Shown here: piece after piece, positions 8,274-16,552 of the stretch
Layout of the letters: each line of letters begins with the position of its first letter
How positions within the stretch are numbered: position 1 is the first letter of the stretch
From: JBBRLA01 sp038231615
Lineage (GTDB): Bacteria > Myxococcota_A > Polyangia > Palsa-1104 > JAEUJZ01
Length of the DNA stretch: 23,514 bases
Reading direction: 5' to 3'
Assembly (NCBI GenBank): GCA_038231615.1
Contig: JBBRLA010000037.1
Coordinates: forward strand, 1 to 23,514
Notes under the pieces: generated by a model
Told to the model about the DNA's origin: nothing
The model's database searches: none
Seen by the model: the letters and a program-made list of their open reading frames with translations, nothing else
Program-made: the position numbers and the translations under genes

Positions 8274-9914
8274 ATGGACCCTCGCCCCAATCACAACACC
8301 CTCACCGCCCGCTACGAGCACGCCCCGTACCAGAGCCACGCATGCCTGCACTCGCACCCGGCGAACCTGGCGGCGGTGGCGATGCTCCTGGGACTGTCCC
8401 CGCCCAAGGTGGCCGGCTGCCGCGTGCTGGAGGTGGGCAGCGGCACGGGCAGCAACCTCCTGCCCATGGCAGAGGACCTGCGCGACGCGGAGTTCGTGGG
8501 GATCGACCTGTCCGCCCGGCAGGTGGAGATGAGCCAGGCCGCCGCCGATGCGCTGCACCTGGGCAACGTGAAGTTCCTGAAGCTCGACCTGATGGAGGCG
8601 ACACAGGAGCTGGGACAGTTCGACTACATCATCGCCCACGGGCTCTACGCCTGGGTGCCGCCGCCGGTGCGCGAGCGGCTGCTCCAGTTGTGCCGGGAGC
8701 ACCTTTTGCCCGAGGGCCTGGCCTATATCAGCTACAACACCTTGCCGGGGTGGTATTTCCCGCAGATGCTGCGGGATTTCTTCCAGTTCCATGGACGGGA
8801 CGTCGGCGACGACCCCGCCGCCGAGGCCGAGGCCGCGGAGGAGGCGCTGAAGCTCCTGCTCGAAGGAATCAGTCCCAAGAGCCCGAACACGGCGCGGGTG
8901 CTGCACGCCTATGCCCGGGAGTACCAGGACCATCTGGGATCGCTGGGGCCGATGCGGGAATCCGCGCTGCACCACGACATCCTGGCGGACATCAACCAGC
9001 CGCTCTATTTTCGCGACTTCGCCGCCGCGGCGGAGCGCCATCAGCTCCAGTTCGTCGCCGAGGCCAACCCGGATTTTTTGGGGTTCTCCGAGGTGCCCCA
9101 AAGGGCCCAGGAGATGATGCGCCAGAGCGTCGGCAGCGTGATCGAGATGGAGCAGTACCTGGATTTCTTGCAGATGCGCATGTTCCGGCAAAGCGTGTTG
9201 TGCCACGAGGGGCGAGAGGTGCAGCGGGCGCTTTCCGCGCAGCGCCTGTGCGGGGTGCATGTGGCCTCGCGGCTGCGCCCAGCGTCGGCGCGGCCGGACC
9301 TGGAGACGCCGCTTCTGGAACGCTTCACCGGATCCGGGGACGTGGCGGTGACGTCGAACCACCCGATGAGCAAGGCGGCGCTCTGCGCGCTGGCCCAGGT
9401 GCGGCCCGGGGCGGTGGAGTTCACCGAACTCTTGCGACGGGCGCGGGCGCTGCTGAAGCAAGCGCCGCAGGAAGGGGACGCGGACGGCACCTGCGAGGAC
9501 GCCCAGGAGCTGATGCGGCTCTTGCTGCGGGTGACCAGTCAGCGGCGGGACCTTGTGCGGCTGCGGGCGGCACCGCCGCGGGCTGTGGCGGCACGGGCGG
9601 GCGAGACGCTGACCGGGCGCCTGATGGCGCGGGCGCAGGCGGCGGGGAGCGCGACGGTGACCAACTTCTACCACGAGACGGTGACGCTGGAGCCGATGGC
9701 GCGGTGGGCGATGCAGCGCCTGGACGGGACGCGGGGGCGGGCGGAGCTTCTGGCCGAGCTTTATCAGATGGAGGCGGCGGGGAAGATCAAGATCGCCGCC
9801 GATCAGATCGGGCTGGGCGAGACGCGGGGGGTACTGGAAAAGGACCTGGACGAGTGCCTGCGGACGCTCTCTGACGAGGCGTTGCTGGCGGAGTCCCGGC
9901 CGGGGCCGCCGTAG
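8274..9914 (+). CDS. SAM-dependent methyltransferase with methyltransferase regulatory domain
   Basis: 546 aa. The N-terminal class I methyltransferase fold (~20-200) has motif I VLEVGSGTG (51-59), the acidic end of strand 2 at D78 (GIDLS), and a motif IV region LYAWVPPPVRERLL. The middle (~205-300, with HDILADINQPLYF) matches the methyltransferase regulatory domain family. A C-terminal domain of ~200 residues ends in a winged-helix-like region. This three-part layout is shared with the rickettsial outer-membrane-protein lysine methyltransferases, so a protein substrate is plausible but not shown. The gene stands alone on the plus strand, 53 bp after the transporter, and meets the convergent cyclophilin gene after 11 bp. 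Start codon ATG 8274 lacks a ribosome site. Confidence 0.85.
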   Translation: MDPRPNHNTLTARYEHAPYQSHACLHSHPANLAAVAMLLGLSPPKVAGCRVLEVGSGTGSNLLPMAEDLRDAEFVGIDLSARQVEMSQAAADALHLGNVKFLKLDLMEATQELGQFDYIIAHGLYAWVPPPVRERLLQLCREHLLPEGLAYISYNTLPGWYFPQMLRDFFQFHGRDVGDDPAAEAEAAEEALKLLLEGISPKSPNTARVLHAYAREYQDHLGSLGPMRESALHHDILADINQPLYFRDFAAAAERHQLQFVAEANPDFLGFSEVPQRAQEMMRQSVGSVIEMEQYLDFLQMRMFRQSVLCHEGREVQRALSAQRLCGVHVASRLRPASARPDLETPLLERFTGSGDVAVTSNHPMSKAALCALAQVRPGAVEFTELLRRARALLKQAPQEGDADGTCEDAQELMRLLLRVTSQRRDLVRLRAAPPRAVAARAGETLTGRLMARAQAAGSATVTNFYHETVTLEPMARWAMQRLDGTRGRAELLAELYQMEAAGKIKIAADQIGLGETRGVLEKDLDECLRTLSDEALLAESRPGPP

Positions 9915-9925
9915 GAGGCGCGGGG

Positions 9926-10450
9926 CTACGCGCTTGCGTTCGCGTTCGCGTTTTCTATCCGGACGCTCTTGATCACGTCGCCGGCCTTGATCTTGTCGAT
10001 GACGTCCAGGCCCTCGACGACCCTGCCGAAGACGGTGTGCTTGCCGTTCAGGTGGCTGGCGTTGCGGGCGTTGTGGCAGATGAAGAATTGCGACCCGCCG
10101 GTGTTCAGCCCGGCGTGGGCCATGGAGAGCGAGCCGCGGTCGTGGACCTGCTTTGCCCCCTTGGTCTCGCATTCGATGTGGAAACCCGGGCCGCCGGTGC
10201 CCCAGCGGGACTTCTCGCTTTCATGGGCGGTCAGGGGATCGCCGCCCTGGATGACGAAGTCAGCGATCACCCGGTGGAAGCGCAGCCCGTCGAAGTAGGG
10301 CCGCTTCACTTTCTGCCCGGTCTTGGGGTCCTTCCACTCCTTGGTGCCACTGGCCAGGCCGACGAAGTTGGCCACCGTGTTGGGCGCCGCGTCGTCGTAA
10401 AGCTCGGCCACCATGGTGCCCTTGTCAGTCTCGATGATCGCCTTCTGCAT
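9926..10450 (-). CDS. Peptidyl-prolyl cis-trans isomerase, cyclophilin type
   Basis: 174 aa with no signal peptide, so cytoplasmic. Catalytic features are FHRVIADFVIQGGDP (R60, Q68), GGSQFFI (119-124) and NGKHTVFGRV. The position equivalent to human CypA Trp121 is His133, so cyclosporin binding should be weak, as in many bacterial enzymes. A short insert (~37-50, KEWKDPKTGQK) lies before PYFDGLRFHR and is common in bacterial members. The C-terminus, ENANANASA, is encoded by hexamer repeats. The start is ATG 10450, supported by AAGGAG seven bases upstream. Longer upstream readings in this frame do not resemble protein and run through the permease gene. The enzyme catalyses proline isomerisation during protein folding. 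Confidence 0.93.
   Translation of the reverse strand: MQKAIIETDKGTMVAELYDDAAPNTVANFVGLASGTKEWKDPKTGQKVKRPYFDGLRFHRVIADFVIQGGDPLTAHESEKSRWGTGGPGFHIECETKGAKQVHDRGSLSMAHAGLNTGGSQFFICHNARNASHLNGKHTVFGRVVEGLDVIDKIKAGDVIKSVRIENANANASA
9930..9953. repeat. Short hexamer tandem repeat in the cyclophilin 3' end
   Basis: On the plus strand GCGCTTGCGTTCGCGTTCGC is a run of near-identical hexamers (GCGTTC with one variant). It encodes the Asn-Ala dipeptides at the cyclophilin C-terminus. It looks like replication slippage in a tolerant tail. Confidence 0.6.
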
Positions 10451-10478
10451 GGGAGTCTCCTTGGTTGGGTCAGGTTGC

Positions 10479-10484
10479 ATCATA
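10479..10484 (-). promoter_or_regulatory. Possible -10 element of the cyclophilin gene
   Basis: TATGAT (read on the minus strand) matches the -10 consensus at five of six positions and overlaps the permease stop codon. It would give a leader of about 22 bases containing the AAGGAG ribosome site. No clear -35. Confidence 0.3.
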
Positions 10485-11877
10485 TCGCGGTCAGCGCCGC
10501 CGCGGGAGAGAGGCGCGCCGCCGCTTTCGCGGGAAGGTACGCCCCGATCACGCAGGCCGCGACCGAGAAGCTCATCGCCAGCACGCACAGGCCCGGCGAG
10601 AAGGAAAAATAGGTCTCCGGCTTGAACGGGAAGTCGGGCAGCATCCGCCGGGAAAACAGATCGATCCCGACAGACAGCAGGTATGACAGAAGCAGGCCCA
10701 GCCCGCCGCCGCAGAGCCCGACGGCCGCCGCCTCGGAAAGGAGCAGCACCTGGATGTCCGCTGCACTGGCCCCCACCGCCCGCATCACCCCCAGCTCGCG
10801 GCGGCGCTCGCTGACCGTGCGGTAGAAGGTGTGGGCGATGTTCACCGCCGCCACCAGCATGATGGACAGCGACACCAGAAGGAAAAGCGCCGTCAGCAGG
10901 GTCACCGCCAGCCCCGCCTGCTCGGCGCCGTTGTCCTCGATGGCGAAGCCCAGCTTGCGCACGGCATCCACCACCGCGGTGATCGATGCCCCGGGGCGGA
11001 CCTCGACCGAGAGGCTGCTGTATTCCTTTTCGGCCCGCTCGCCAGCGTACTCGGCATTCCACCTTTGCACATAGGGCAGCGGCACGGTCAGGCCCAGGGG
11101 AATGGCCCGATCCGAGACCCCCACCAGCATCATGCGCCGCTGCCGCGGAGTGCCAAAGGCGCGCTGCGAAAGAAACGATTTACCCAGCTCGGCGGTGAAG
11201 GTCAGGCCGCGAAACTGCGAGAGCAGGAAGCCGCTGATGCGCGGCAGGTTGTGGGCCTTCGCGATCGAGCCATTGTAGATCTCGATGAGCAGCGGCGAGA
11301 TGATCACCGGGATGGGAAGCTGGCACTGGTGGATGTCCCAGGCGCAGAAGGTGGGGGCCTGGCAGTTGGCATCTTCCGTGCAAAATTTCCCCGGCTTCTG
11401 CAGGTCCTCGAATCGCTCGGGCCCGAACTGGCCCTGCTCCTCACTGACCGAGGAGGGGTCGATGCCATCGACGATCAGCTCGGTGTAGACCGGGCGGCCG
11501 AGGAAGCGCTCGCCCCCCCAGCCGCGGGTGGGGAAAGCGATCTTCATCCGCGGGTAGACCGCCTTGACCTCGGGTCGCGCCCGCAGTGCGGACACGGCGG
11601 CCTCGTCCAGCGCCCGGGGGCCCCCCAGGCCGGCGAGGCCCCCGACGAGAGAAGAAAGGGCGCCCGCGCTGTCCAGCGACGATTTCGCCGGCACCACCGA
11701 AAGGCGGCCGGCGGGGAAGACCCGGGCCAGCACCCGGTGGCGCACCCCCGCGGAAAGGGCCAGAAAGAAGGTCAAGGAGGAGATCCCCACCACGATGCCA
11801 AAGACCGAGAGGGCGAAGGCACGCCTGCCGCGGCGGATGCTCTGGCGGACCAGGGCCAGGGCCTGCACGGCGATCAT
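10480..11877 (-). CDS. ABC transporter permease, MacB/LolCE (FtsX-like) type
   Basis: 465 aa. The layout is one N-terminal helix (~20-45), a large periplasmic domain (~46-320), then three helices (~322-350, 378-408, 428-452). The FtsX-like fold is marked by SERRRELGVMRAVGAS (356-371), the cytoplasmic loop that contacts the ATPase. Such permeases work as mechanotransducers moving lipoproteins, peptides or other periplasmic cargo rather than as classical importers. The periplasmic domain contains an unusual Cys-rich patch, C166, C172, C178, C185 (starting CTED), whose spacing resembles the patch in the lipoprotein at 333. The start overlaps the ATPase stop by ATGA, so the two are an operon. No outer-membrane TolC-like or membrane-fusion gene is adjacent. 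Confidence 0.88.
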   Translation of the reverse strand: MIAVQALALVRQSIRRGRRAFALSVFGIVVGISSLTFFLALSAGVRHRVLARVFPAGRLSVVPAKSSLDSAGALSSLVGGLAGLGGPRALDEAAVSALRARPEVKAVYPRMKIAFPTRGWGGERFLGRPVYTELIVDGIDPSSVSEEQGQFGPERFEDLQKPGKFCTEDANCQAPTFCAWDIHQCQLPIPVIISPLLIEIYNGSIAKAHNLPRISGFLLSQFRGLTFTAELGKSFLSQRAFGTPRQRRMMLVGVSDRAIPLGLTVPLPYVQRWNAEYAGERAEKEYSSLSVEVRPGASITAVVDAVRKLGFAIEDNGAEQAGLAVTLLTALFLLVSLSIMLVAAVNIAHTFYRTVSERRRELGVMRAVGASAADIQVLLLSEAAAVGLCGGGLGLLLSYLLSVGIDLFSRRMLPDFPFKPETYFSFSPGLCVLAMSFSVAACVIGAYLPAKAAARLSPAAALTAI

Positions 11878-12578
11878 GACTCGATCTTTCCATCTGCCAG
11901 GCGCACCACCCGCTGGGCCACCTGGGAAATGCGCTCCTCGTGGGTCACCAGGATAAGGGTCAAGCCGTCCTTGTGCAGGGTCTGGAAGAGTTCGATGATC
12001 TGCTGCCCGGTGTGGGAGTCCAGGTTCCCGGTGGGCTCGTCGCAGAGCAGGAGACGCGGGCGATAGAAGAGGGCGCGGGCGATGGCCACCCGCTGCTTCT
12101 GCCCGCCGGACAGGTGCACCGGCAGGGCGGAAGCGCGCCCCGCGAGATCCACTCGATCGAGGGCCAGGGTGGCCCGGGACAGGGCCTCGCCCCGGGACAG
12201 CGGCTCCCGGGCGAAGGCGTCGGGGAGCATGACGTTCTCGACACAGCTCAGGTGGTCGAGAAGGTGGAACGCCTGGAACACCAGGCCGATCTCCTGGTTG
12301 CGAAAAAGGCTCAGCTCCCGGTCAGAGAGGCGCGACAGGTCCTTGCCGCAGCAGATGACGGTGCCCTGGTAGTCGCGGTCCAGGCCCCCGATGATGTGCA
12401 GGAGGGTCGACTTGCCCGAGCCGGAGCGACCCACCAGGGCGACCATCTCCCCGGGCTCGACGGCGAGGGAGACGCCGCGTAGGACCTCCTGCCGGTCGTA
12501 GGACTTGCGCACGTCCTTTGCGCCGACCAGGGGAAGCGAGGTCTGCAAGGCCTGGGCTGAATCATGGGCGGGGGGCAT
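11874..12578 (-). CDS. ABC transporter ATP-binding protein, LolD/MacB type
   Basis: 234 aa from the chosen ATG. All ATPase motifs are present: Walker A GRSGSGKST (50-58), Q-loop Q102, signature LSGGQKQR (156-163), Walker B LLLCDEPTGNLD (176-187) and switch H213. EPTGNLDS is typical of the LolD/MacB/FtsE group. It powers the FtsX-like permease encoded next, with which it overlaps by four bases. An alternative start at 12620 would add 14 hydrophobic residues. ATG 12578 is preferred because a -10-like element lies between the two and because LolD-type proteins lack such an extension. A start at 12620 would reach to within 20 bp of the divergent FkbM gene. Confidence 0.9.
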   Translation of the reverse strand: MPPAHDSAQALQTSLPLVGAKDVRKSYDRQEVLRGVSLAVEPGEMVALVGRSGSGKSTLLHIIGGLDRDYQGTVICCGKDLSRLSDRELSLFRNQEIGLVFQAFHLLDHLSCVENVMLPDAFAREPLSRGEALSRATLALDRVDLAGRASALPVHLSGGQKQRVAIARALFYRPRLLLCDEPTGNLDSHTGQQIIELFQTLHKDGLTLILVTHEERISQVAQRVVRLADGKIES

Positions 12579-12594
12579 GATGAAAAGGGCCAGG

Positions 12595-12603
12595 AATATA
12601 ACA
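12595..12603 (-). promoter_or_regulatory. Extended -10-like element before the ABC operon
   Basis: Read on the minus strand, TGTTATATT matches TGnTATAAT with one hexamer mismatch, 16 bases before ATG 12578. It would give a leader of about ten bases without a Shine-Dalgarno site. Confidence 0.4.
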
Positions 12604-12640
12604 CGAATCGCGGCTACCATGCAGCCACTTGTAGCTGACC

Positions 12641-13696
12641 ATGGTGCCGACGATGCCCAAACCGCCCCTCTTGCCGATTATGCCCATCTGGCCCAAAAGG
12701 TCTGGCCCTGCCGGCCCCTCTGACCACCAGGGTGCCTCGGATGCCTCTGACCACCGGGGCCGCTTCGCGTTGGCCCCCGCCTCGGCCGGCCACAGGGCCC
12801 GCGCCCTAGCCAAGCGGCTTCTGCCGGGTGGGGTCCGGGCCGGGCTGCGGGCCCTGTACCGCATCGCCGGGCATGCCCGCGACGAGATCGCTCTGGCCCG
12901 CGCCCGCGCCATCGCGGATGGCCGCGGCCCCGGCGACGAAGTCCGCTTCCTGCGCTACACTGTGCGCGTCGGTGATGAGGTGGGCTTCTACTGCGCCTTC
13001 AAGGACGAGTTCGTCCGGCGCATTTACCACTTCGAGAGCGAACGGCCCCGGCCCCTGATCATCGATGGTGGCGGCAGCATCGGCATGTCCACGCTCTACT
13101 TCAAGCACGTCTACCCCGAGGCGCGGGTCATCACCTTCGAGCCGGATCCGGCGATCTTCCGCCTGCTGGAAGAAAACGTGCGGAGAAACCACCTGTCGGA
13201 CGTGCGCCTGGTGAACGCCGGCCTGGCCGCGGAACGGGGCACCCTGCGCTTTCTTCAAGGCGAGAGCCTCACCGGCAGGCTCAGCGCCAGCAGCGGCGCT
13301 CCGCCCATCGCGAGCGATGACCGCGGCGCTCCGCGCTTCGAAACGTCAGTGCCCGTGCCGGTGGTGACGCTCTCCGACTATCTGGACCAGGAAGTGGACT
13401 TCCTCAAGCTCAACATCGAGGGGCAGGAACTGCCGGTGCTGATGGAGGTCGAAAAGAGCGGCAAGCTTTCGCAGGTCCGCGAGCTGGTGCTGGAATACCA
13501 CGGCTGGGGCGAGGGCGAACAGCGCCTGGGGGCACTTTTGACCCTGCTCGACCGGAACGGCTTCCGCTACCTGGTCCACGACTTCGACAGCGAGACCAGC
13601 GCCCATTCCAAGCCCCCTTTCCGCCGGGACGCTGGCAAGACCTGGTTCTGCCTGGTCCACGCCTTCCGGACACGTCGCTCCAAGGAGCCTGCATGA
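12641..13696 (+). CDS. FkbM-family SAM-dependent methyltransferase
   Basis: 351 aa in the longest form. The FkbM core (~138-300) shows motif I LIIDGGGSIGMST (139-151), the acidic motif FEPDP (166-170), and DFLKLNIEGQELPVL (253-267), the family signature. FkbM-type enzymes usually O-methylate polyketides, sugars or peptides; the substrate here is unknown. The first ~45 residues are Pro/Met/Ser-rich and include a near repeat (SDHQGASDASDHRG) encoded by a 16-bp imperfect direct repeat at 12717 and 12744. This part is probably not conserved, and none of the candidate start codons has a ribosome site, so the true start may lie further in. The stop overlaps the next start by ATGA, coupling it to the penicillin-acylase-type gene. 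The ABC operon is divergent. Confidence 0.82.
   Translation: MVPTMPKPPLLPIMPIWPKRSGPAGPSDHQGASDASDHRGRFALAPASAGHRARALAKRLLPGGVRAGLRALYRIAGHARDEIALARARAIADGRGPGDEVRFLRYTVRVGDEVGFYCAFKDEFVRRIYHFESERPRPLIIDGGGSIGMSTLYFKHVYPEARVITFEPDPAIFRLLEENVRRNHLSDVRLVNAGLAAERGTLRFLQGESLTGRLSASSGAPPIASDDRGAPRFETSVPVPVVTLSDYLDQEVDFLKLNIEGQELPVLMEVEKSGKLSQVRELVLEYHGWGEGEQRLGALLTLLDRNGFRYLVHDFDSETSAHSKPPFRRDAGKTWFCLVHAFRTRRSKEPA
12717..12759. repeat. Imperfect 16-bp direct repeat, 27-bp period
   Basis: CCTCTGACCACCAGGG (12717-12732) recurs as CCTCTGACCACCGGGG (12744-12759). The period is a multiple of three, so the reading frame is kept and the N-terminal region of the FkbM protein gains a duplicated SDH(Q/R)G motif. 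Confidence 0.6.
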
Positions 13697-16533
13697 AGAA
13701 GAGAAATTTATTACCCATCCTTCTGAGCGCCCTGCCGCTGTGCGCCTGCCAGGACCGGCAGGCCTCGCCTTTTGACGGGCTGCCGGTGCACGAGATGATT
13801 GCCAGCGGGGTCAAGGCCCCCGTCGACATCTTCCGCGACGAGCATGGCATCCCGCACATCTACGGGGACAGCCTGACCGACGTGGTCTACGCCCAGGGCT
13901 ACGTCATGGCCCAGGACCGCCTGGTGCAGATGGACCTTCTGCGCCACTTTGCCTCGGGCACGGTGGCCGAGTTGCTCGGCGCCCTGCAGGAAGACCTGAT
14001 CGACAGCGACATCTCCATGCGTGTGCACCACCTGCGCCCCACCGCCGAGCAGGTCTGGCAGCAGATCTCGGCGTCCAGCACCGACGAGGACAAGGCGCTG
14101 GTGCAGGCCCTTTCGCGCTTCGCTGCCGGGGTCAACGCCTACATCACCGAGTTGTCCGCGGGCAACCGCACCCTGCCCACGGTGCTCAACCTGATCTACA
14201 ACGTGCAGAACACCACCCCCTGGACCGAGGTGGACTCGCTGGTGCTGGCGCGGCTGCAGGCCTTCGAGCTGTCCTTCGACCCGGGCTCGGAGCTGGACCG
14301 CACACAGGCCGAGGCGATGGCGGCCAAAGTCTTCAAGGACGCCGCGGACCCGCGCAAGGGCCTGTGGGCCGACTTGTTCCGCGTGGCGCCCATCGCCGAT
14401 GCATACATCCTGCCCGACGCGCAGAGCTGTGGCATGGCCGCCGGCATGACGAACCCCCCCCGGCCCTTGCCGGCAGGCAAGGCCCCCGCGGCGGTCTCCG
14501 GTTGGGCAAGGGTGCGAAAGGCCCTCTTTGGCATCGGCCTTTCGCGCGCCATCAACCAGGCCCGGGGCAGCAACAACTGGGTCGTCGGCCCCGCCCTCAC
14601 CGGATCCGGCCATGCCATCGTTTCCAACGACACCCACCTGAGCCTGAGCAACCCACCGGTGTTTTACCTGTCCCACCTGGTGGTGCGTGACCAGGTCAAC
14701 CTGATGGGCGTGCAGTTTCCCGGTCTTCCCGGGGTGGTGCTGGGAATGAACGACCACCTGGCCTGGGGCGCCACCGTCACCAACGCCGACGTGACCGACG
14801 TGTACCACGAGGACATCCTCGACTGCGGCGATGGGAGCCTGTGCGTGAGCTGGCGCGACCCGGCGCAGCCGGCGACCCAGAAGAAGGTCCCCCTGAAGAA
14901 GCGCGTCGAGATCATCCGCATCGGCCGCCTGGGCAAGATCGTGGACCAGCGCACCGTCACCCTGTGGGACGTGCCGCACCATGGGCCGCTTTTGCCCCAT
15001 CTGAGCGGGCACGACGTGGCCGCGCCCAGGATTGGTACCCCGGAGATCTCCGTGCGCTACACCGGGTACCAGCCGACCCACGAAGTGCGCGCCATCCTGA
15101 CCCTGGATCAGGCCCACTCGGTGGACGAGGGGATCGCCGCCATCGAGCGCGACTTCAGCGTGGGCGGGCAGAACTGGAACATGGCCGACACCAGCGGTCG
15201 CATCGGCTGGACCACCCACGTCAACCTGCCCAGAAGGCCGGTTGGCGCCCAGCCGTGGTACGTGCTGCCTGGCGACGGCACCGCCGAATGGGCGGCAGAT
15301 GGAGTGCCCGCCGCGCAGCAGCCCCGTGCACTGGACGCTTCCTGTGGAATGGTGGTCACCGCTAACAACGACCCGCTGGGCAGCACCCGACAGGGCGGGT
15401 CGCCGCCGGGGCTCATCTACCACGGCTGGAACTATGACGTGGGCGCCCGCGCCGACCGCATCACCACTCTTTTGCGTCAAGGCAAGGCAACCCCCGAGCG
15501 CCTGAGCGTCGAGAAGATGCAGGCCATTCAGGCGGACCACCATGCCTACCTGGGGCAGCTCCTCCTGCCGGTGCTCATGGACGCAGCGGGCAAGCTGACC
15601 CAGGAAGTGGCGACCCCCGGTACGTACCCGGACCTGTCCCTGGTGGCGCGGTCCCTGGATGACCCGGGAAAGGCCCGGCTTGCCGACGCCCTCGCGCGCC
15701 TTTCGGGCTGGCAGCTCACCACCGCATCGGGGCTGGACAACGAGACCACCCCCGCCGAGGTCGCCGAGTCCATCGCCACCAGCATCTTCCATGTATGGCT
15801 CAACGAGTTCGTCTCGCGCACCCTGGGCGATGAACTCAAGGCCATCGACGACGCCATCCTGCCGGACACCACGCCGCACCCCTACGGGTCGTTCCAGCAC
15901 AAGCTGGTGATCGCCGCCGCCCTGCACCCCGAGCAGCTTCATGTCGGCAGGCAGGGCAACGGCGACTCGATCCTCTTCGATGACGTGAGCACCGCGGGCC
16001 GCACCGAGACCCTGCGCGAGGTCGCCGCCGGGGCCCTGGTGGGGGCGCTGCAGCTCTTATCGACCCAGCTTGGCGCGGACGCGGGGCAGTGGCAGTGGGG
16101 GCGGATGCATCGCCTGACATTGAATTCTCCGCTGCCCATCGATGCCCTGAATATCCCGAACGCCAAGGACCCGAACTTCCCGACCGGCGCCCCGCGGCAC
16201 GGGGACCTGTATTCGGTGGACGTGGGCGACTTCGGCCTGCGCCGCGACAAGCCACAACTCCTGGCGGACTACACCTACCGCGACGGGCCGGCGATCCGCT
16301 TTGTCGCCGAGTTGGGGACCGACGGGCCCCGGGGGTTCAACGTGCTGCCCGGCGGGGAGATCTTCGATCCCGACTCGCCCCATTACGCCGATCAGTTCAC
16401 CCTGTGGCGCCACAACCAGGCCTTCCCCCTGCCCTTCGACCCGGCTGCCGTCGCCGCCTCCGCGCAGATCGAAGAAAGCCACGGGGGGACGTCCCGCGTC
16501 CGCCTGATCCCCGACCCTGGCAAGGCGCAGTAA
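13693..16533 (+). CDS. Penicillin acylase-family Ntn-hydrolase, predicted lipoprotein
   Basis: 946 aa, slightly long for the family. The signal peptide ends in LCAC (lipidation at Cys19), so it is an envelope lipoprotein; the +2 Gln favours the outer membrane. The alpha-chain region begins with VDIFRDEHGIPHIYG (44-58) and AQGYVMAQDRLVQMDL. The autocatalytic cleavage site and nucleophile are in RGSNNWVV: Ser293 should become the N-terminus of the beta chain. VSNDTHL and DVYHEDI follow as expected. The family hydrolyses amide bonds: beta-lactam side chains, acyl-homoserine lactones, lipopeptides. The natural substrate here cannot be read. The start is supported by AAGGAG six bases upstream and overlaps the FkbM stop by ATGA. 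The pairing hints at modification and deacylation of a common acylated product, which is inference. Confidence 0.92.
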   Translation: MKKRNLLPILLSALPLCACQDRQASPFDGLPVHEMIASGVKAPVDIFRDEHGIPHIYGDSLTDVVYAQGYVMAQDRLVQMDLLRHFASGTVAELLGALQEDLIDSDISMRVHHLRPTAEQVWQQISASSTDEDKALVQALSRFAAGVNAYITELSAGNRTLPTVLNLIYNVQNTTPWTEVDSLVLARLQAFELSFDPGSELDRTQAEAMAAKVFKDAADPRKGLWADLFRVAPIADAYILPDAQSCGMAAGMTNPPRPLPAGKAPAAVSGWARVRKALFGIGLSRAINQARGSNNWVVGPALTGSGHAIVSNDTHLSLSNPPVFYLSHLVVRDQVNLMGVQFPGLPGVVLGMNDHLAWGATVTNADVTDVYHEDILDCGDGSLCVSWRDPAQPATQKKVPLKKRVEIIRIGRLGKIVDQRTVTLWDVPHHGPLLPHLSGHDVAAPRIGTPEISVRYTGYQPTHEVRAILTLDQAHSVDEGIAAIERDFSVGGQNWNMADTSGRIGWTTHVNLPRRPVGAQPWYVLPGDGTAEWAADGVPAAQQPRALDASCGMVVTANNDPLGSTRQGGSPPGLIYHGWNYDVGARADRITTLLRQGKATPERLSVEKMQAIQADHHAYLGQLLLPVLMDAAGKLTQEVATPGTYPDLSLVARSLDDPGKARLADALARLSGWQLTTASGLDNETTPAEVAESIATSIFHVWLNEFVSRTLGDELKAIDDAILPDTTPHPYGSFQHKLVIAAALHPEQLHVGRQGNGDSILFDDVSTAGRTETLREVAAGALVGALQLLSTQLGADAGQWQWGRMHRLTLNSPLPIDALNIPNAKDPNFPTGAPRHGDLYSVDVGDFGLRRDKPQLLADYTYRDGPAIRFVAELGTDGPRGFNVLPGGEIFDPDSPHYADQFTLWRHNQAFPLPFDPAAVAASAQIEESHGGTSRVRLIPDPGKAQ

Positions 16534-16540
16534 GCTGTAG

Positions 16541-16546
16541 CATAAT
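16541..16546 (+). promoter_or_regulatory. -10-like CATAAT before the DUF4920-like gene
   Basis: CATAAT matches the -10 consensus at five of six positions and ends six bases before ATG 16553. Transcription from it would start at about the start codon, giving a leaderless message; no ribosome site is visible there. Confidence 0.3.
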
Positions 16547-16552
16547 GCGCTC

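Noticed and set aside
8127..10172. 681-codon antisense open frame across the methyltransferase
   Set aside because: Arg/Pro/His-rich translation spanning two real genes and an intergenic gap, with no homology.
9926..11062. Longer cyclophilin form with about 200 extra N-terminal residues
   Set aside because: The extension is out of frame with the real permease gene, reads as low-complexity sequence, and AAGGAG clearly marks ATG 10450.
12634..12725. Collagen-like Gly-x-y run on the minus strand (GPAGPDLLGQMGIIGKRGG)
   Set aside because: Too short and irregular. It is antisense to the FkbM N-terminal region and joins no collagen-like gene.
13711..15942. 743-codon open frame antisense to the penicillin-acylase gene
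   Set aside because: No recognisable domains; it mirrors the codon pattern of the plus-strand gene.
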